A stretch of 64,000 bases of DNA. Source: Achromobacter spanius. GTDB lineage: Bacteria > Pseudomonadota > Gammaproteobacteria > Burkholderiales > Burkholderiaceae_B. This document shows positions 52,946-63,363 of this stretch, in pieces (the first letter of the stretch is position 1; every line of letters starts with the position of its first letter). The translations under genes and the position numbers were made by a program. Location: positions 5,084,001-5,148,000 of the forward strand of contig NZ_CP025030.1 in assembly GCF_002812705.1 (NCBI RefSeq). Reading direction: 5' to 3'. Under the pieces are notes generated by a model that saw only the letters and a list, made by a program, of their open reading frames with translations, had not been told where the DNA came from and did no database searches.

Positions 52946-54010
52946 ATGACTCAAGCCCGTGGCTACGCCGCCCACAGTACCGACACCCCGCTGGTTCCCT
53001 TCAGCTTCACGCGCCGCGAGCCGGGCGACGACGATGTGCAGATCGACATCCTGTACAGCGGCATTTGCCATTCCGACCTGCATCAGGCGCGCGGCGATTG
53101 GGGCAATTCGATGTACCCGATGGTGCCGGGCCACGAAATCGTCGGCCGCGTCGCGCAAGTGGGCAAGAACGTCACCAAGTTCAAGGCGGGCGATTACGCC
53201 GGCGTGGGCTGCATGGTGGATTCCTGCCGGCACTGCAAGGCCTGCCGCCTGAACCTGGAGCAATACTGCGAGCAAGGCGCCACGCTGACCTATAACGACA
53301 AGGAACGCGGTAGCGACCAATTGACGTTCGGCGGCTATTCCGACCACATCGTTGTCAAGGAACACTTCGTCGTCAAGGTGTCCGACAAGCTGGATCTGAA
53401 GGCCGTGGCGCCGTTGCTGTGCGCCGGCATCACCACCTATTCGCCGCTGCGCCACTGGAAGGTCGGCCCTGGCCAGAAAGTGGGCGTCATCGGCTTGGGC
53501 GGCCTGGGCCACATGGGCGTGAAATTCGCGCACGCGATGGGCGCGCACGTGGTGATGATCACGACGTCGGCCGACAAGGGCCGCGACGCCAAGCGCCTGG
53601 GCGCCGACGAAGTCCTGGTGTCGCGCGACGCAGAGGCGATGGCCGCGCATGCCGGCTCGTTCGATTTCCTGCTGAACACCGTGCCCGTCAGCCATGACGT
53701 GAATCCGTACCTGGCATTGCTGACGCTGAACGGCACGATGGCGCTGGTGGGCGCGCTGACGCCGCTGGATCCGATCCCGGGCGCCAACCTCATCATGGGG
53801 CGCAAGTCGATTGCCGGTTCGGCGATTGGCGGCATGCAGGAAACGCAAGAGATGATGGACTTCTGCGCCGAACACGGCATCGTCAGCGATGTCGAGATCG
53901 TGCCGATCCAGGCCGTGAACGACGCCTATGAACGCCTGGCCAAGAACGATGTGAAGTACCGCTTCGTGATCGACATGGCCTCGCTTGAGAAAGAGGCGGC
54001 TGCGGCCTGA
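52946..54010 (+). CDS. zinc-dependent alcohol dehydrogenase, YahK/cinnamyl-type
   Basis: The 354-residue medium-chain dehydrogenase has the catalytic zinc ligands in GICHSDLHQARGDWG and GHEIVGRV. The structural zinc site is the four-Cys cluster CRHCKACRLNLEQYC, and the NADP-binding motif is GLGGLGHMGVK. The pattern places it with the cinnamyl-alcohol and YahK aldehyde reductases, which favour NADPH and reduce a wide range of aldehydes. The start is an ATG at 52946. The divergent LysR gene is its probable regulator. Confidence 0.9.
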   Translation: MTQARGYAAHSTDTPLVPFSFTRREPGDDDVQIDILYSGICHSDLHQARGDWGNSMYPMVPGHEIVGRVAQVGKNVTKFKAGDYAGVGCMVDSCRHCKACRLNLEQYCEQGATLTYNDKERGSDQLTFGGYSDHIVVKEHFVVKVSDKLDLKAVAPLLCAGITTYSPLRHWKVGPGQKVGVIGLGGLGHMGVKFAHAMGAHVVMITTSADKGRDAKRLGADEVLVSRDAEAMAAHAGSFDFLLNTVPVSHDVNPYLALLTLNGTMALVGALTPLDPIPGANLIMGRKSIAGSAIGGMQETQEMMDFCAEHGIVSDVEIVPIQAVNDAYERLAKNDVKYRFVIDMASLEKEAAAA

Positions 54011-54031
54011 CGCGCAAGCGTGCCGGGATAG

Positions 54032-54058
54032 AAAAAAAAGGGTGCCCGAAGGCACCCC
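54032..54058 (-). terminator. Rho-independent terminator of aceA
   Basis: Reading the minus strand, GGGTGCC and GGCACCC pair around a four-base loop at 54040-54057, followed by eight U residues (54039-54032). It is 110 bases after the aceA stop codon. It also lies downstream of the convergent alcohol dehydrogenase gene. Confidence 0.9.
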
Positions 54059-54166
54059 GAATCCACCCTACAACAGCACCTACAACTGCAACTGCAAAGC
54101 AATCAATCTCGTCACCCGGTCAACGGCTTACCGGGCGACGGGTCATGCGATAACGCGGCCAGGCGA

Positions 54167-55486
<1,320 letters not shown>

Positions 55487-55649
55487 GGTGATGCTCCTGG
55501 TCAGTGATGGGAAAACTTCAAAAGATTCGCGTCTTGCATTGCGTGAATCGTTGGAGAAAGTCTATGCCTGTGCTGCAGGGCAATGTGAGCTTATGTCTTA
55601 TAGAAGATGAAAAATGTTTTTGTTTAAAATCAATGAATTAAAACTTCAA

Positions 55650-55664
55650 TTTCGTATTGCGGAA
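55650..55664. promoter_or_regulatory. 15-bp near-palindrome, copy 1 (aceA/queF)
   Basis: TTTCGTATTGCGGAA, close to a perfect inverted repeat of TTTC and GAAA around seven bases. It is 164 bases upstream of aceA. Confidence 0.55.
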
Positions 55665-55733
55665 TGACTTTGCCATCTGTGAAATGCGCTTTGGTTGCGC
55701 AGCAGCAGGAACTTTCACATGACGAGACTTACA

Positions 55734-55748
55734 TTTCATAATGCGAAA
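55734..55748. promoter_or_regulatory. 15-bp near-palindrome, copy 2 (aceA/queF)
   Basis: TTTCATAATGCGAAA, the second copy, 84 bases (eight helical turns) from the first and 59 bases upstream of queF. Equal phasing on the helix would let one protein bridge both. RamB/ScfR-type regulators of acetate genes bind A/T-rich palindromes, but the match to their sites is not close enough to assign. Confidence 0.55.
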
Positions 55749-55806
55749 ATTTGGCGTTTTCCGACCGCCTACAATGCCGCTATTCCTCCGATTTCCTTGA
55801 TTTGCC

Positions 55807-56631
55807 ATGACCCTGTCTCACGGCCCCCTGGGCCAAAGCGTGGCCTACGCCTCGCAATACGATCCCTCGTTGCTGTTTCCCATCGCGCGCTCGCATAATC
55901 GGGCAGCGCTGAACCTGGAAGCCGGCAAGCTGCCCTTCACCGGCGTGGATATCTGGAACGCCTACGAGCTGTCCTGGCTGGACGCCAAGGGCAAACCGCG
56001 CGTGGCCATGGCCACGTTCTCGGTGCCGGCCGACAGCCCCAACATCATCGAATCCAAGTCGTTCAAGCTCTATCTGAATTCGTTCAACCAGACACGGCTG
56101 GTGAATTCGGCTGCCCTGCGCGGGCGCCTGGAACGAGACCTGAGCGCCGCCGCGGGCGCGCCGGTTGGCCTGGATTTCTTCCTGCCGCAGCGGTTTTCCG
56201 AATTGCGGATGGCGGAGATGGACGGCATCTATATCGACAAGCTGGACATCGAGATCGACACCTACGAGCCCGCGCCCGAGCTGCTGCGCACCCGGCCCGG
56301 CGACGTGGTCGAGGAAACGCTGGCCTCGCGCCTGTTGAAGTCCAATTGCCCGGTGACCGGCCAACCCGATTGGGCCAGCGTGCAGATCCGCTATCGGGGC
56401 GCCCCCATCGACCGCGAATCGCTGCTGCGTTACCTGGTGTCGTTCCGCCAGCACGCCGAATTCCACGAGCACTGCGTGGAACGCATCTTCAGCGACATCC
56501 AGGCGGCCTGCGCCCCGGAACACCTGACGGTCTACGCGCGCTACACACGCCGTGGCGGCCTGGACATCAACCCGTGGCGCAGCAACGTGGAAGCTTCGCC
56601 CCCGGCCGACGTGCGCACGGTCCGCCAATAA
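55807..56631 (+). CDS. queF: NADPH-dependent 7-cyano-7-deazaguanine reductase QueF (long form)
   Basis: The 274-residue protein is the YqcD/long QueF type made of two tunnel-fold halves. The QueF motif [15 protein letters not shown] lies at the middle of the first half. The catalytic Cys is in [14 protein letters not shown], and [10 protein letters not shown] carries the Glu/His pair. It reduces preQ0 to preQ1 in queuosine synthesis. The ATG at 55807 fits the family. It is divergent from aceA, with which it has no functional link. No preQ1 riboswitch is seen in its leader. Confidence 0.95.
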   Translation: MTLSHGPLGQSVAYASQYDPSLLFPIARSHNRAALNLEAGKLPFTGVDIWNAYELSWLDAKGKPRVAMATFSVPADSPNIIESKSFKLYLNSFNQTRLVNSAALRGRLERDLSAAAGAPVGLDFFLPQRFSELRMAEMDGIYIDKLDIEIDTYEPAPELLRTRPGDVVEETLASRLLKSNCPVTGQPDWASVQIRYRGAPIDRESLLRYLVSFRQHAEFHEHCVERIFSDIQAACAPEHLTVYARYTRRGGLDINPWRSNVEASPPADVRTVRQ

Positions 56632-56764
56632 GCCCAACTCACGACCAGTTACAGATTTACCTTCCACCGCCGATATCGTCTAAGGTTCCCACGGCATCAG
56701 GCGGGCCGCCCGGCCCGCCGCCACATCCGAACCTCAGCCATTTCACTTCCCCCAGGAGGCGGCA

Positions 56765-57919
56765 ATGCAAGTCCGTGATTGGTTTGTCGAGCGTCAACCG
56801 GAATTCGCGCAATGGCGGCAAGACCTGCACGCGCATCCGGAACTAGGTTTTCAAGAACACCGCACCGCCGAACTGGTTGCGGCCAAGCTCAAGCAGTGGG
56901 GCCTGGAGGTGCATAGCGGCATCGGCCGCACGGGCGTGGTGGCGGTGTTGCGGGGCGAACGCCCCGGCGGCCGTCGCATCGGGCTGCGGGCCGACATGGA
57001 CGCGCTGCCCATGCAGGAGAAAACCACCCTGCCGTATCGCTCCACCCACGAAGGCAGCTTCCATGGCTGTGGGCACGACGGGCACACGGCCACGCTGTTG
57101 GCGGTGGCTCAACACCTGTCGCAGAACCGAGACTTCGCAGGCACTCTTAATTTCATCTTCCAACCGGCCGAGGAAACGCTAGCCGGCGGCGCGGCGATGA
57201 TCGAAGACGGGCTGTTCACGCGCTTTCCCTGCGACGAGATCTATGGCCTGCACAATAATCCGATGCTGGGCAAAGGGCGCGTCGCCGTGCGCGAAGGCGC
57301 GCTGCTGGCCGCCTGCGACGGCTTCACCATCCGCGTGCATGGCGTGGGCTGCCACGGCGGCATGCCGCAGCAAGGCAACGACCCGGTAGTCATCGCCAGC
57401 CAGTTGGTGGGCATGCTGCAAACCGTGGTCAGCCGGTCTCTGGACCCGCTGGTGGCGGGCGTGGTCAGCGTGGGCATGATGAACGGCGGCACCGCGCCCA
57501 ACGTCATCCCCGACCTGATGGAACTGCGGGGCACGGTGCGCACCATGAGCATCGCCGCGCGCGAAACCGCCTTGCGCCGCGTGCGCGAAATCTGCGATGG
57601 CCTGGCCTTGTCCAACGCCACCCGCATCGACTGCGAGTTCGGCCTGGGCTGCCCGCCCACCATCAATGCGCCCGGCCCGGCCGCCACGGTCGCTGCCGCG
57701 GCGGCGCGCGTGGTCGGCATCGACGCGGTGGACGACCGGGTCACGCCCTTGATGGCCTCGGAAGATTTCTCCTACCTGCTTCAGGAATGTCCCGGCGCCT
57801 ACTTCTTCGTTGGCCAGGACGGCCATTTCTGCCATCACCCTGAATACGATTTCGACGACGACATCCTGCCCATCGGCGCAGCGGTCTTCGTAGAGATCGT
57901 GCGCGACCGCCTGGGCTGA
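56765..57919 (+). CDS. M20-family amidohydrolase (hippurate/aminoacylase type)
   Basis: The 384-residue protein has the amidohydrolase pattern: RQDLHAHPELGFQEHRTAE, GLRADMDALPMQEKT with metal ligands, FHGCGHDGHTA with the paired metal His, FQPAEETLAGGAAMIEDGLF with the catalytic Glu, and MASEDFSYLLQECPGAYFF near the end. It removes acyl groups from N-acyl amino acids or similar amides. A strong AGGAGG site lies before the ATG. The MHS-type transporter gene follows 96 bases later on the same strand, a common enzyme-transporter pair. Confidence 0.9.
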   Translation: MQVRDWFVERQPEFAQWRQDLHAHPELGFQEHRTAELVAAKLKQWGLEVHSGIGRTGVVAVLRGERPGGRRIGLRADMDALPMQEKTTLPYRSTHEGSFHGCGHDGHTATLLAVAQHLSQNRDFAGTLNFIFQPAEETLAGGAAMIEDGLFTRFPCDEIYGLHNNPMLGKGRVAVREGALLAACDGFTIRVHGVGCHGGMPQQGNDPVVIASQLVGMLQTVVSRSLDPLVAGVVSVGMMNGGTAPNVIPDLMELRGTVRTMSIAARETALRRVREICDGLALSNATRIDCEFGLGCPPTINAPGPAATVAAAAARVVGIDAVDDRVTPLMASEDFSYLLQECPGAYFFVGQDGHFCHHPEYDFDDDILPIGAAVFVEIVRDRLG

Positions 57920-58015
57920 TCCCCCCTTTTCTTGCTGTCGAGTCCACGGGCCTCGTTGCCATGCAACGCGCCCGTGTGTCCCCTTGCGCCTGTACGGCGT
58001 TCGCAGGAGTCCGTG

Positions 58016-59434
58016 ATGACGCTTCCATCTTCCCCCGCTTACCAGGTTTCCGCCGCCATGCGGCGCCGCGTGGTCATTGCCTCGGTGCTGGGCAATGCCT
58101 TCGAGTGGTTCGATTTCGCCATCTACGGCATGTTCGCCGCCGTGATTTCGCGCCTGTACTTCCCCACCGGCGACAGCGCAACGTCGCTGCTGCTGGCGCT
58201 TGCCACCTTTGGCGTGGCCTTTGCGGTGCGCCCGATCGGCGGCCTGGTGCTGGGCATGTACGCCGACCGCCACGGCCGCCGTCGCGCGTTGTCGCTGATG
58301 ATCCTGATGATGGCCGGCGGCACCGCCCTGATCGGCCTGCTGCCCACCTATGCCTCCATCGGCGTGGCGGCCAGCGTGCTGATGTTGGTGGCGCGGCTGA
58401 TTCAGGGGTTTTCCGTGGGTGGCGAATACGCCAGCGCCAGCGCCATGCTGGTGGAGTTCGCCCCCACCGGGCGGCGCGGCCTGTACGGCAGCTTTCAGAT
58501 GTGCTCGCAGTCGCTGGCGTTTTCAGCCGGGGCCGGCGTGGTCTACCTGCTGTCTTCGAACCTGTCGACGGCGGACCTGGAAAGCTGGGGCTGGCGCGTG
58601 CCGTTCCTGTTCGGCATCCTGATCGGCCCCATTGGCTATTACCTGCGCACGCAGGTAGACGAAACGCCTGAATTTCGCCGCTTTCAGGACCAGCTCGTCA
58701 AACCCGAACGCACCACACTGCGCACGCTGTTTTCGCGGTATCCGCGTGAACTGGTCGGATCGTTCTGCATCGTGGTGACGGGCACGGCGTCCAACTACGT
58801 CATGCTGCTGTACCTGCCCATCTTCGCCGTCACGGAATTGGGGCTGACGATGGGTGACGCGCAACTGAGCAGCGCCTTGGCCGCCGTGCTGCTGCTGGTA
58901 CTGTGCCCCTTGTCCGGCGCGCTGTCGGACCGCCTGACGCGCCGCGCGCTCATGCTGCCGGCCACCTTCGCCTTTGGCGTGGTCACGTGGTTCATGATGG
59001 CGCGCGTGCTGCATGCGCCGTCCTTCGCCACGCTCTTGCAGGCGCAATTACTGGCGGCGGCCTGCATGGGTTTCATGTGGGGGCCCACGCCCGCGCTGAT
59101 GACCGAGATCCTGCCCGTGAACTTGCGATCAACCGGCGTGTCGCTGTCGTACAACCTGGCAGTAATGCTGTTTGGCGGCTTGGCGCCCTTCATCAACACC
59201 GCCCTGATCCAGCAGACCGGCAACCTGATGGTGCCGGCCTATTACGTGGCGCTGTGCGTGCTGATTGGTTTGATTGGGCTGATGTTGCTGGGCCCAGGCA
59301 AGCCAGGTGGAGACGGCGCCCAAGAAAAGTCAGGACCGGGTGGCGACACCCGAAACACGTCAGGACCGGGCGACCGCGCCCCCCGCCAGCACGGGATCGG
59401 CGCGGCGCGCCTGCACGGCGATCCACTGCGCTAG
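58016..59434 (+). CDS. MFS transporter, metabolite:H+ symporter (MHS) type
   Basis: The 472-residue protein is a 12-segment MFS member of the MHS branch: VLGNAFEWFDFAIYGMFAA, RPIGGLVLGMYADRHGRRRA, IQGFSVGGEYASASAMLVE and TEILPVNLRSTGVSL are the hallmarks (compare ProP, citrate and ketoglutarate permeases). It probably imports the substrate or the product of the M20 enzyme encoded upstream. The last 45 residues (from KPGGDGAQEK on) are a hydrophilic Gly/Pro-rich tail. That tail overlaps the convergent MFS gene by 75 bases and carries a 12-bp direct repeat. Confidence 0.9.
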   Translation: MTLPSSPAYQVSAAMRRRVVIASVLGNAFEWFDFAIYGMFAAVISRLYFPTGDSATSLLLALATFGVAFAVRPIGGLVLGMYADRHGRRRALSLMILMMAGGTALIGLLPTYASIGVAASVLMLVARLIQGFSVGGEYASASAMLVEFAPTGRRGLYGSFQMCSQSLAFSAGAGVVYLLSSNLSTADLESWGWRVPFLFGILIGPIGYYLRTQVDETPEFRRFQDQLVKPERTTLRTLFSRYPRELVGSFCIVVTGTASNYVMLLYLPIFAVTELGLTMGDAQLSSALAAVLLLVLCPLSGALSDRLTRRALMLPATFAFGVVTWFMMARVLHAPSFATLLQAQLLAAACMGFMWGPTPALMTEILPVNLRSTGVSLSYNLAVMLFGGLAPFINTALIQQTGNLMVPAYYVALCVLIGLIGLMLLGPGKPGGDGAQEKSGPGGDTRNTSGPGDRAPRQHGIGAARLHGDPLR

Positions 59435-60670
59435 CAGCGCCGCCGCCGCGAAGGCCACGCCCGCGCCCACCCACGGCCCCTGGCGGAATCCTGCATCCAG
59501 CAGCAGGCCGAACGCCAGCGGGCCCAGGGCCGAGCCCACGTCCATGCCCGAATACACCAGCCCATAGACAGAACCGGTGGAACCCTTGGGCGTAACGCGG
59601 CGGATCAGCATGTCGCGCGAAGGCGCCGCCACGCCCGAGCAGAAGCCGGCCAGGCCCACCACCGGCGCGGCCAGCGCGGCCGGCACCAGGCCCAGGGCCA
59701 GCACCACCAGCGTCAGGCCGGCCAACAACAGCGCCACCATCACGGTGCGCTCTGTGCGTGGGTTGGCCGACACCAGGAAGCCGCCCGCCGCCATGCCCAC
59801 GGCCGACGCCACCATGTAGCCGGACAAGGCCGAGCTGGCCACGACTTCAGACAGACCGTACAACTGGTCCAGCAGCGGAATCGTGTAGTTCTGCACCGAC
59901 GACAGCGCAATCGACGTGCACGCAAAGAACAGGAACGCGCCCCACAGCGCGGGCTTGGACAACAGCGTCGCCAGGGTGGTCAGCACGCCTTCTTGCGGCT
60001 TGGGCGCGGCTTTGAGTGCTGCCGTGGCGGCCTGGGTTTCATCCTTGGCATCGGCGTCCTGCGGCATTGGCCCGCCAAGCAGATGGCCTCCCAGCACGGT
60101 CAGCACCAACACCACCGCCACCAGCCCCGCCGCGCTGTAAGCGGCCACGCGCCAGTCGGCCAGCAAGGTGATGGTGGTCATGAATATTGGCGTCAACGCC
60201 CAGCCCAGGTTGCCGGTCAGCCCGTGCGCCGAAAACGCGTGCCCCAGGCGGGACGGCGTAATGCGGTGGTTGATGATGGAATAGTCGGCCGGATGGAACA
60301 CCGAATTGCCGATGCCGCCCACGATGGCCGCCACCATCAGCATGGGGTAGCCGTTGGCAGAGCCGATCAACACGCCCGACAACACAAAGCACGCCAGCCC
60401 GAACCACAGCACGGGCCGCGCGCCGATGCGGTCCACGACGAAACCCGAGGACGCCTGGCCGATGCCCGACACCACGTAGAACGTAGCCACCAGCGCGCCC
60501 ACCCGTGCGAAGTCCAGGCCGAATGCCGTGGCCAGGGACACGTTGAGCAGGGGTAGTACCAGTTGGAAAAAGTGCGATGCGGCGTGCGCAACGCCGATCA
60601 GCAGAATGGTCTTCCAGTCGCGCCGACGGACATCGGCATCCGAGGGCAAGGGGGTGGTGGCGGTGTGCAT
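59360..60670 (-). CDS. MFS transporter, fosmidomycin-resistance-like
   Basis: A 436-residue, 12-segment MFS protein. LLIGVAHAASHFFQLVLPLL at the first segment, GASSGFVVDRIGARPVLW-like QASSGFVVDRIGARPVLW between segments two and three, and GIGNSVFHPADYSIIN are close to the Fsr/YfkF efflux branch. It may export drugs or metabolites. The start at 60670 fits the family; an earlier start was rejected. A run of charged residues (about 225-245) forms the central cytoplasmic loop. It is convergent with and overlaps the MHS gene. Confidence 0.87.
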   Translation of the reverse strand: MHTATTPLPSDADVRRRDWKTILLIGVAHAASHFFQLVLPLLNVSLATAFGLDFARVGALVATFYVVSGIGQASSGFVVDRIGARPVLWFGLACFVLSGVLIGSANGYPMLMVAAIVGGIGNSVFHPADYSIINHRITPSRLGHAFSAHGLTGNLGWALTPIFMTTITLLADWRVAAYSAAGLVAVVLVLTVLGGHLLGGPMPQDADAKDETQAATAALKAAPKPQEGVLTTLATLLSKPALWGAFLFFACTSIALSSVQNYTIPLLDQLYGLSEVVASSALSGYMVASAVGMAAGGFLVSANPRTERTVMVALLLAGLTLVVLALGLVPAALAAPVVGLAGFCSGVAAPSRDMLIRRVTPKGSTGSVYGLVYSGMDVGSALGPLAFGLLLDAGFRQGPWVGAGVAFAAAALLAQWIAVQARRADPVLAGGAVARS

Positions 60671-60881
60671 TGCAAAAGGCCGCGAAAGCGGCGGGTAGCG
60701 CACGCAGTGATGCGGTGCGCGGGTTGTCTCCGGCAACGGCCGGGAGCCCGGCCGTTGAGTTCATGGCGAATGCGGCGGCAAGGCCGGGCCGGATCGTGCC
60801 GGCCATCGCTCTTTGACTGTGTTGGCGGCCGCCATGCGCGAGCCGGGCCGCCGTCTGCAAATCAGGATACTGCCAGGGCGC

Positions 60882-61454
60882 TTACAGCGCTTTCTCGCGG
60901 ATGGCGGGCCAGGCGCGCTGCAGGTAATACAGCATCGACCAGACCGTCAGCACCGCCGCAACGATGATCAGCACGTCGCCAAGCAGCTTGGTGCTGATGC
61001 CGTAAACGGGCTGGTTGTACAGCAGGCAGGGAATCGCCACCATCTGGGCGGCGGTCTTGAACTTGCCCAGGCGGTGCACGGCGACACTGGCGCTGGCACC
61101 GATCTTTGCCATCCATTCGCGCAAGGCGGAAATGGTGATTTCACGGCCGATGATGATCAGCGAGATGAAGGCGTCGACGCGGCTCAGGTCCAGCAGGACG
61201 ATCAACGCGGCGCAGACCATCAGCTTGTCGGCGACGGGATCCAGGAAGGCGCCGAAGGCCGAGGTCTGGTTCCAGCGGCGGGCCAGCCATCCGTCGAACC
61301 AGTCGGTCAGCGCCGCGATGATGAACGCCCACGCCGCGAAGGTGTCGCGCGTGGGGACCGATATCCAGCTCTCGGGCAGGTAGAACAGCCCGACCACCAG
61401 AGGAATCATGGCGATGCGCAGCCACGTCAGGATTATGGGTACGTTAATTGGCAT
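60882..61454 (-). CDS. pgsA: CDP-diacylglycerol-glycerol-3-phosphate 3-phosphatidyltransferase
   Basis: The 190-residue membrane enzyme has the CDP-alcohol phosphotransferase motif: DWFDGWLARRW, eight residues on, GAFLDPVADK, which fits D-G-x2-A-R-x8-G-x3-D-x3-D. INVPIILTWLRIAMIPLVV at the start is typical of PgsA. It makes phosphatidylglycerol phosphate at the inner membrane. It follows uvrC by about 80 bases, the usual order in proteobacteria. No tRNA genes follow. Confidence 0.95.
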   Translation of the reverse strand: MPINVPIILTWLRIAMIPLVVGLFYLPESWISVPTRDTFAAWAFIIAALTDWFDGWLARRWNQTSAFGAFLDPVADKLMVCAALIVLLDLSRVDAFISLIIIGREITISALREWMAKIGASASVAVHRLGKFKTAAQMVAIPCLLYNQPVYGISTKLLGDVLIIVAAVLTVWSMLYYLQRAWPAIREKAL

Positions 61455-61533
61455 AGTGTTCGTATGCTACATCAGCCGGATGACGCTGGCTGTTTCGGCG
61501 CCGCGGCGTGGCCGCGCGCCGGCCGGACAGCGG

Positions 61534-63363
61534 CTAACCACGCAATGCCTCGTAGATACGTTCGGCCAGGTCTTGGGAAATGCCGTCCACCGACGCCAGG
61601 TCCTCGATGCTGGCGGACGCCACCCCCGAAAATCCGCCGAATCGGGCCAACAGGCGCTGGCGGCGGCGGGCGCCCACCCCTTCAATCTCTTCCAGCCGCG
61701 ACACATTGCGCGTCTTGGCACGGCGCGCCCGCATGCCGGTGATGGCAAACCGGTGCGCCTCGTCGCGCACCTGGGCAATCAGCATCAGCGCGGCGGATTC
61801 ACCGCCCAACGCCACGGGCGGCCGCTCGTCGGCGAAAACCAGGGTTTCCAGGCCAACCTTGCGCCCTTCCCCCTTGGCCACACCGACCAACGTCTGAATG
61901 TCCAGCCCCAATTCCGCAAACACCTTGCGCGCCACCTCGACCTGGCCCTTACCGCCGTCGATCAGCACCAGGCCCGGCATCTGGGCGTCGCCGTCCGCCA
62001 CCTTGGCAAAGCGGCGCGTCAGCACCTGGCGCATGGCCGCATAATCATCGCCCGGGGTGATGCCGGCAATGTTGTAACGGCGGTAGAGCGAGGGCTGCAT
62101 GTCGTGGTGTTCAAACACCACGCACGATGCTTGCGTGGCTTCGCCGGCCGTGTGGCTGATGTCGAAGCACTCGATGCGCAGCGCATCCAGCGCGGCTTCA
62201 TCGGTGTCCAGGTCCAGTGCCTCGGCCAGCGCCAGCGTGCGGCCGGCGCGCGCGCCGGATTCGGTCAGCGCGCGGGCCAGCGCCATCTCGGCGTTCTTGC
62301 CCGCCTGTTCCAGCCACGAACGACGCGCGCCCTGCGGACGGGTCAGCAGGCGCGATGGCCGCCCGCCCGCCTGTTCGATCAGCAGGTTGATCAGATCCGG
62401 GTCGGGCAAGGCGTGCGAACAGACCAGCACGGGCGGCATGGCGTTGTCGGTGTAGTGCTGGGCGATAAAGGCCTCAAGCACCTGCGGCGCGGCTGCGCCT
62501 TCGGCATGCGTCGGAAAGAAGGGTTTGTCGCCCAGATGGCGGCCACCGCGCACCATCGCCAGGTTCACGCAGACCTTGCCGCCCGCCACGGCCACCGCAA
62601 TGATGTCGGTGTCTTCGCCGCTGGTGTTCTCCATGGTCTGCTGGTGCAAGACGCGCGCCAGCGAACCCATCTGGTCGCGCAGCGCGGCGGCTTCCTCAAA
62701 GCGCAGTTCACCCGCCGCCTGCTGCATGCGCGCTTCGATTTCGCCCATGACTTCTTTGGCTTCGCCATTCAAGAAGCGCACCGCGCGCTGCACGTCGCGC
62801 TCGTACTCCTGGGCCTCGATGGCGCCCACGCATGGCGCCGAACAGCGCCCGATCTGATGCAACAGACAGGGGCGCGAGCGGTTGGCGAAGACGGTGTCTT
62901 CACAGGTGCGCAGGCGGAAGACTTTTTGCAGGATCTGGATCGTTTCGCGCACCGCCCAGGCGTTGGGGAACGGGCCAAAGTACTGGCCGCGCTTGTTGGT
63001 CGCGCCGCGATAGTAGGCAATGCGCGGCCACTCGTGGCCGGTGATCAGCAGATAGGGATAGGACTTGTCGTCGCGAAACAGGATGTTGTAGCGCGGCTTC
63101 AGGCTCTTGATGAGGTTGTTTTCCAGAATCAGCGCTTCGGCTTCCGAGCGCGTCACGGTGACCTCCAGCCGCGCCACTTTCGACACCATCTGGGCGATGC
63201 GGGGGCTGGCCAGGTTCTTCTGGAAATACGACGAGACGCGCTTCTTCAGGTCGCGCGCCTTGCCGACATACATGACTTCACCGGCTGCATCCAGGTGCCG
63301 GTAGACACCTGGAAGATGCGGCAGGTCAGACAGGAACGATTTGAGATTGAAGTCGTCGGGCAT
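61534..63363 (-). CDS. uvrC: excinuclease ABC subunit C
   Basis: The 609-residue nuclease has the N-terminal GIY-YIG domain ([20 protein letters not shown]), the Cys cluster [13 protein letters not shown], the UVR domain near residue 205-240, the RNase H-like endonuclease region ([26 protein letters not shown]), and C-terminal helix-hairpin-helix repeats ([15 protein letters not shown]). It makes both cuts in nucleotide excision repair with UvrB. The start at 63363 overlaps the 3' end of nagZ by 38 bases. Confidence 0.97.
   Translation of the reverse strand: MPDDFNLKSFLSDLPHLPGVYRHLDAAGEVMYVGKARDLKKRVSSYFQKNLASPRIAQMVSKVARLEVTVTRSEAEALILENNLIKSLKPRYNILFRDDKSYPYLLITGHEWPRIAYYRGATNKRGQYFGPFPNAWAVRETIQILQKVFRLRTCEDTVFANRSRPCLLHQIGRCSAPCVGAIEAQEYERDVQRAVRFLNGEAKEVMGEIEARMQQAAGELRFEEAAALRDQMGSLARVLHQQTMENTSGEDTDIIAVAVAGGKVCVNLAMVRGGRHLGDKPFFPTHAEGAAAPQVLEAFIAQHYTDNAMPPVLVCSHALPDPDLINLLIEQAGGRPSRLLTRPQGARRSWLEQAGKNAEMALARALTESGARAGRTLALAEALDLDTDEAALDALRIECFDISHTAGEATQASCVVFEHHDMQPSLYRRYNIAGITPGDDYAAMRQVLTRRFAKVADGDAQMPGLVLIDGGKGQVEVARKVFAELGLDIQTLVGVAKGEGRKVGLETLVFADERPPVALGGESAALMLIAQVRDEAHRFAITGMRARRAKTRNVSRLEEIEGVGARRRQRLLARFGGFSGVASASIEDLASVDGISQDLAERIYEALRG

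Larger units (their letters stand above)
55487..55806. other. divergent aceA-queF regulatory region
   Basis: About 320 bases, clearly more AT-rich than the rest of the window. It contains two copies of the near-palindrome TTTCRTAWTGCGRAA, listed separately. No coding frame of note is present. Confidence 0.7.

Noticed and set aside
60671..60881. tRNA genes beside pgsA, which is common in proteobacteria.
   Set aside because: The region has GC-rich inverted segments, but no T-loop motif or acceptor stem could be found.
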